Shown: positions 62,927 to 64,000 of the stretch, piece by piece
Layout: every line of letters begins with the position of its first letter
Numbering within the stretch: position 1 is the stretch's first letter
Origin: Candidatus Nitrosopumilus limneticus
Lineage (GTDB): Archaea > Thermoproteota > Nitrososphaeria > Nitrososphaerales > Nitrosopumilaceae
Reading direction: 5' to 3'
Assembly (NCBI GenBank): GCA_022117465.1
Contig: JAHCGZ010000006.1
Span: forward strand, 1-64,000
Length of the DNA stretch: 64,000 nucleotides
Program-made: the position numbers and the translations under genes
Notes under the pieces: model-generated
Told to the model about the DNA's origin: nothing
The model's input: only the letters and a program-made list of their open reading frames with translations
Databases searched by the model: none

Positions 62927-63478
62927 ATGTCAGATAATTCAGTATTTCCAGGAGATAAAATAGCATCAATTGAGGAATACGAGGCTGGACATAATACTTT
63001 TGATGATGGCGATATGGTTAGAGCATCTACAATGGGAGAAAAAGATCTTGATAAAATAAAAAGAGTAGCAAGTGTCAATCATCCAAAAATGCTATCAATT
63101 CCTAAAGTGGGAGATGTGATAATTGGAACAGTTGCAGCAGTAATGTCATCCATGATTGCAGTTACAATTGAGTACATTAATGGAAAACCAACTACTTCAA
63201 AAGTAGAATGTATTTGCGGCACACGAAATATGAGAATAAGAAATGTAGCATTAGTTAATGACATAGCAACATTAAAAATTGTTGCTCATCTTAATGGAAC
63301 AATTCATGCAGAAATGAATGAACCAGAATTAGGAATTATATTTACAAAATGTAGAAAATGTGGAGGAAAAGTTGTAACAATGCGTGATGCAATAAAATGT
63401 ACAGATTGTTCATGGATTGATGAAAGAAAACTTTCTTCAAATTTTGGTAAAACTAATTTTATACATTTGAGAGAATGA
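62927..63478 (+). CDS. csl4: Exosome subunit Csl4
   Basis: A 183-aa cap protein of the archaeal RNA exosome. It has the Csl4 N-terminal domain (MSDNSVFPGDKIASIEEYEAG), an S1 RNA-binding domain (about 55-120) and a C-terminal zinc ribbon with C-x2-C pairs (CRKC...CTDC). The start at 62927 is preferred over 62879 because family members begin near VFPGDK. It precedes pheA by 4 bases, so they likely share a transcript. Confidence 0.9.
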   Translation: MSDNSVFPGDKIASIEEYEAGHNTFDDGDMVRASTMGEKDLDKIKRVASVNHPKMLSIPKVGDVIIGTVAAVMSSMIAVTIEYINGKPTTSKVECICGTRNMRIRNVALVNDIATLKIVAHLNGTIHAEMNEPELGIIFTKCRKCGGKVVTMRDAIKCTDCSWIDERKLSSNFGKTNFIHLRE

Positions 63479-63482
63479 AAAA

Positions 63483-64000
63483 ATGATAAATGTTTCGTTC
63501 CAAGGTGAACGAGGTGCATATAGTGAAGCGGCAGCAAAATCTTTTTTTAAAAATGATATCAAAACAGTTCCACTACCAACATTTGCAGAAATTTTAGAAA
63601 ATACATCCAAAGATATAACAGAATATTCAATTTTACCTGTAGAAAATTCATTGGAAGGAAGTGTAGGAGAAAGTTATGATTTATTGTATTCAACAGATCT
63701 AAATGCAACTGGAGAAACATATCATAGAATAGAACATTGTTTAATTGGAGTTGGAAAAATAGATGAAATTGATACAGTATATTCACATCCACAAGCTTTA
63801 GGTCAATGTAGAAATTTTATTGAAAAAAATAGCATGAAAACAATTCCCACTTATGACACAGCAGGAAGTGTAAAAATTATTCAAGAACTAAATAAAAATA
63901 ATTGTGCATGCATTGCAAGCAAAGAGGCTGCAGCAATTTACAATATGCCTATTATTGCAGAAAATATTGCAAATAATCTCAATAACTATACTAGATTTTT
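63483..64000 (+). CDS. pheA: Prephenate dehydratase, 3-prime truncated by the window
   Basis: Converts prephenate to phenylpyruvate in phenylalanine synthesis. The visible 172 residues cover most of the catalytic domain: NVSFQGERGAYSEAAA at the start, LPVENSLEGSVGES near residue 50, the SHPQALGQC motif and, at the window edge, the TRF motif that is characteristic of the active site. The ACT regulatory domain would follow outside the window. Start ATG at 63483. Confidence 0.93.
   Translation, partial: MINVSFQGERGAYSEAAAKSFFKNDIKTVPLPTFAEILENTSKDITEYSILPVENSLEGSVGESYDLLYSTDLNATGETYHRIEHCLIGVGKIDEIDTVYSHPQALGQCRNFIEKNSMKTIPTYDTAGSVKIIQELNKNNCACIASKEAAAIYNMPIIAENIANNLNNYTRF

Overview
The window comes from an ammonia-oxidising archaeon (Nitrososphaeria/Thaumarchaeota), most likely a marine Nitrosopumilus-like species. 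It carries the archaeal ammonia monooxygenase genes amoA, amoX, amoC and amoB, a large S-layer gene, archaeal tRNA-modification genes, and a plastocyanin/cytochrome b/Rieske cluster. DNA is AT-rich, genes are densely packed on both strands, and many starts have a TATA element about 27 bases upstream, which implies leaderless mRNAs. No rRNA, CRISPR array, prophage or insertion sequence was seen. Six tRNAs are present: Ala-TGC, Ile-GAT, Leu-TAA, Thr-GGT, Arg-TCT and initiator Met-CAT.

Layout. 1-5.1 kb: small conserved proteins, coaD, a thioredoxin-like protein, a cobalamin-fold-like regulator and four tRNAs. 5.1-10.5 kb: an orphan Dam-type methylase, then the amo region (amoA, amoX, amoC on the minus strand, amoB divergent) and two small membrane proteins that may be the accessory AMO subunits AmoY/AmoZ. 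10.5-15 kb: rps15, a RecJ-like DHH nuclease, pcc1, serS, rps3ae and an exosome-associated protein, then a compact GC-rich likely ncRNA. 15-23 kb: geranylgeranyl reductase, a MoxR-VWA pair, a cysteine synthase-rhodanese fusion, and an islet with ASCH and PD-(D/E)XK proteins. 23-26.4 kb: a Dus enzyme and a secreted calcium-binding TSP3-repeat protein. 26.5-36.4 kb: tRNA and RNA metabolism (taw1, rdgB, bud32, kae1, ychF, adenylate kinase 6, tgtA, a beta-CASP nuclease, ogg) and a ferredoxin. 36.4-39.5 kb: a complex III-like plastocyanin/cytochrome b/Rieske set.

39.6-45.5 kb holds the S-layer gene and, directly downstream on the same strand, a protein with signal peptide, beta domains, coiled coil and C-terminal membrane anchor, the plan expected of an S-layer stalk. 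45.6-48.2 kb is a ubiquitin-like/E1 fusion coupled to a threonine synthase-like enzyme. 48.8-56.2 kb is a tightly overlapping histidine operon, hisG-D-C-HAD phosphatase-B-H-A-F-I. 56-64 kb has HMG-CoA reductase, a sugar dehydrogenase-like protein, tiaS, dph2, a TPR protein, an MDR reductase, csl4 and the start of pheA.

An important caveat is that at least nine essential or highly conserved genes are broken by single-base indels, mostly deletions in short homopolymers: serS, rps3ae, tgtA, hisG, hisD, the HAD gene, hisH, hisF and the TSP3 gene. The S-layer gene also has a compensating pair. This pattern fits sequencing error far better than gene decay, so these genes are annotated as intact genes with frameshifts. 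The observations most worth following are the SlaB-like stalk candidate, the 34-bp palindrome between amoC and amoB, the AmoY/AmoZ candidates with a shared upstream motif, the Ubl-E1/ThrC pair, the HAD enzyme inside the his operon and two unassigned structured RNAs.
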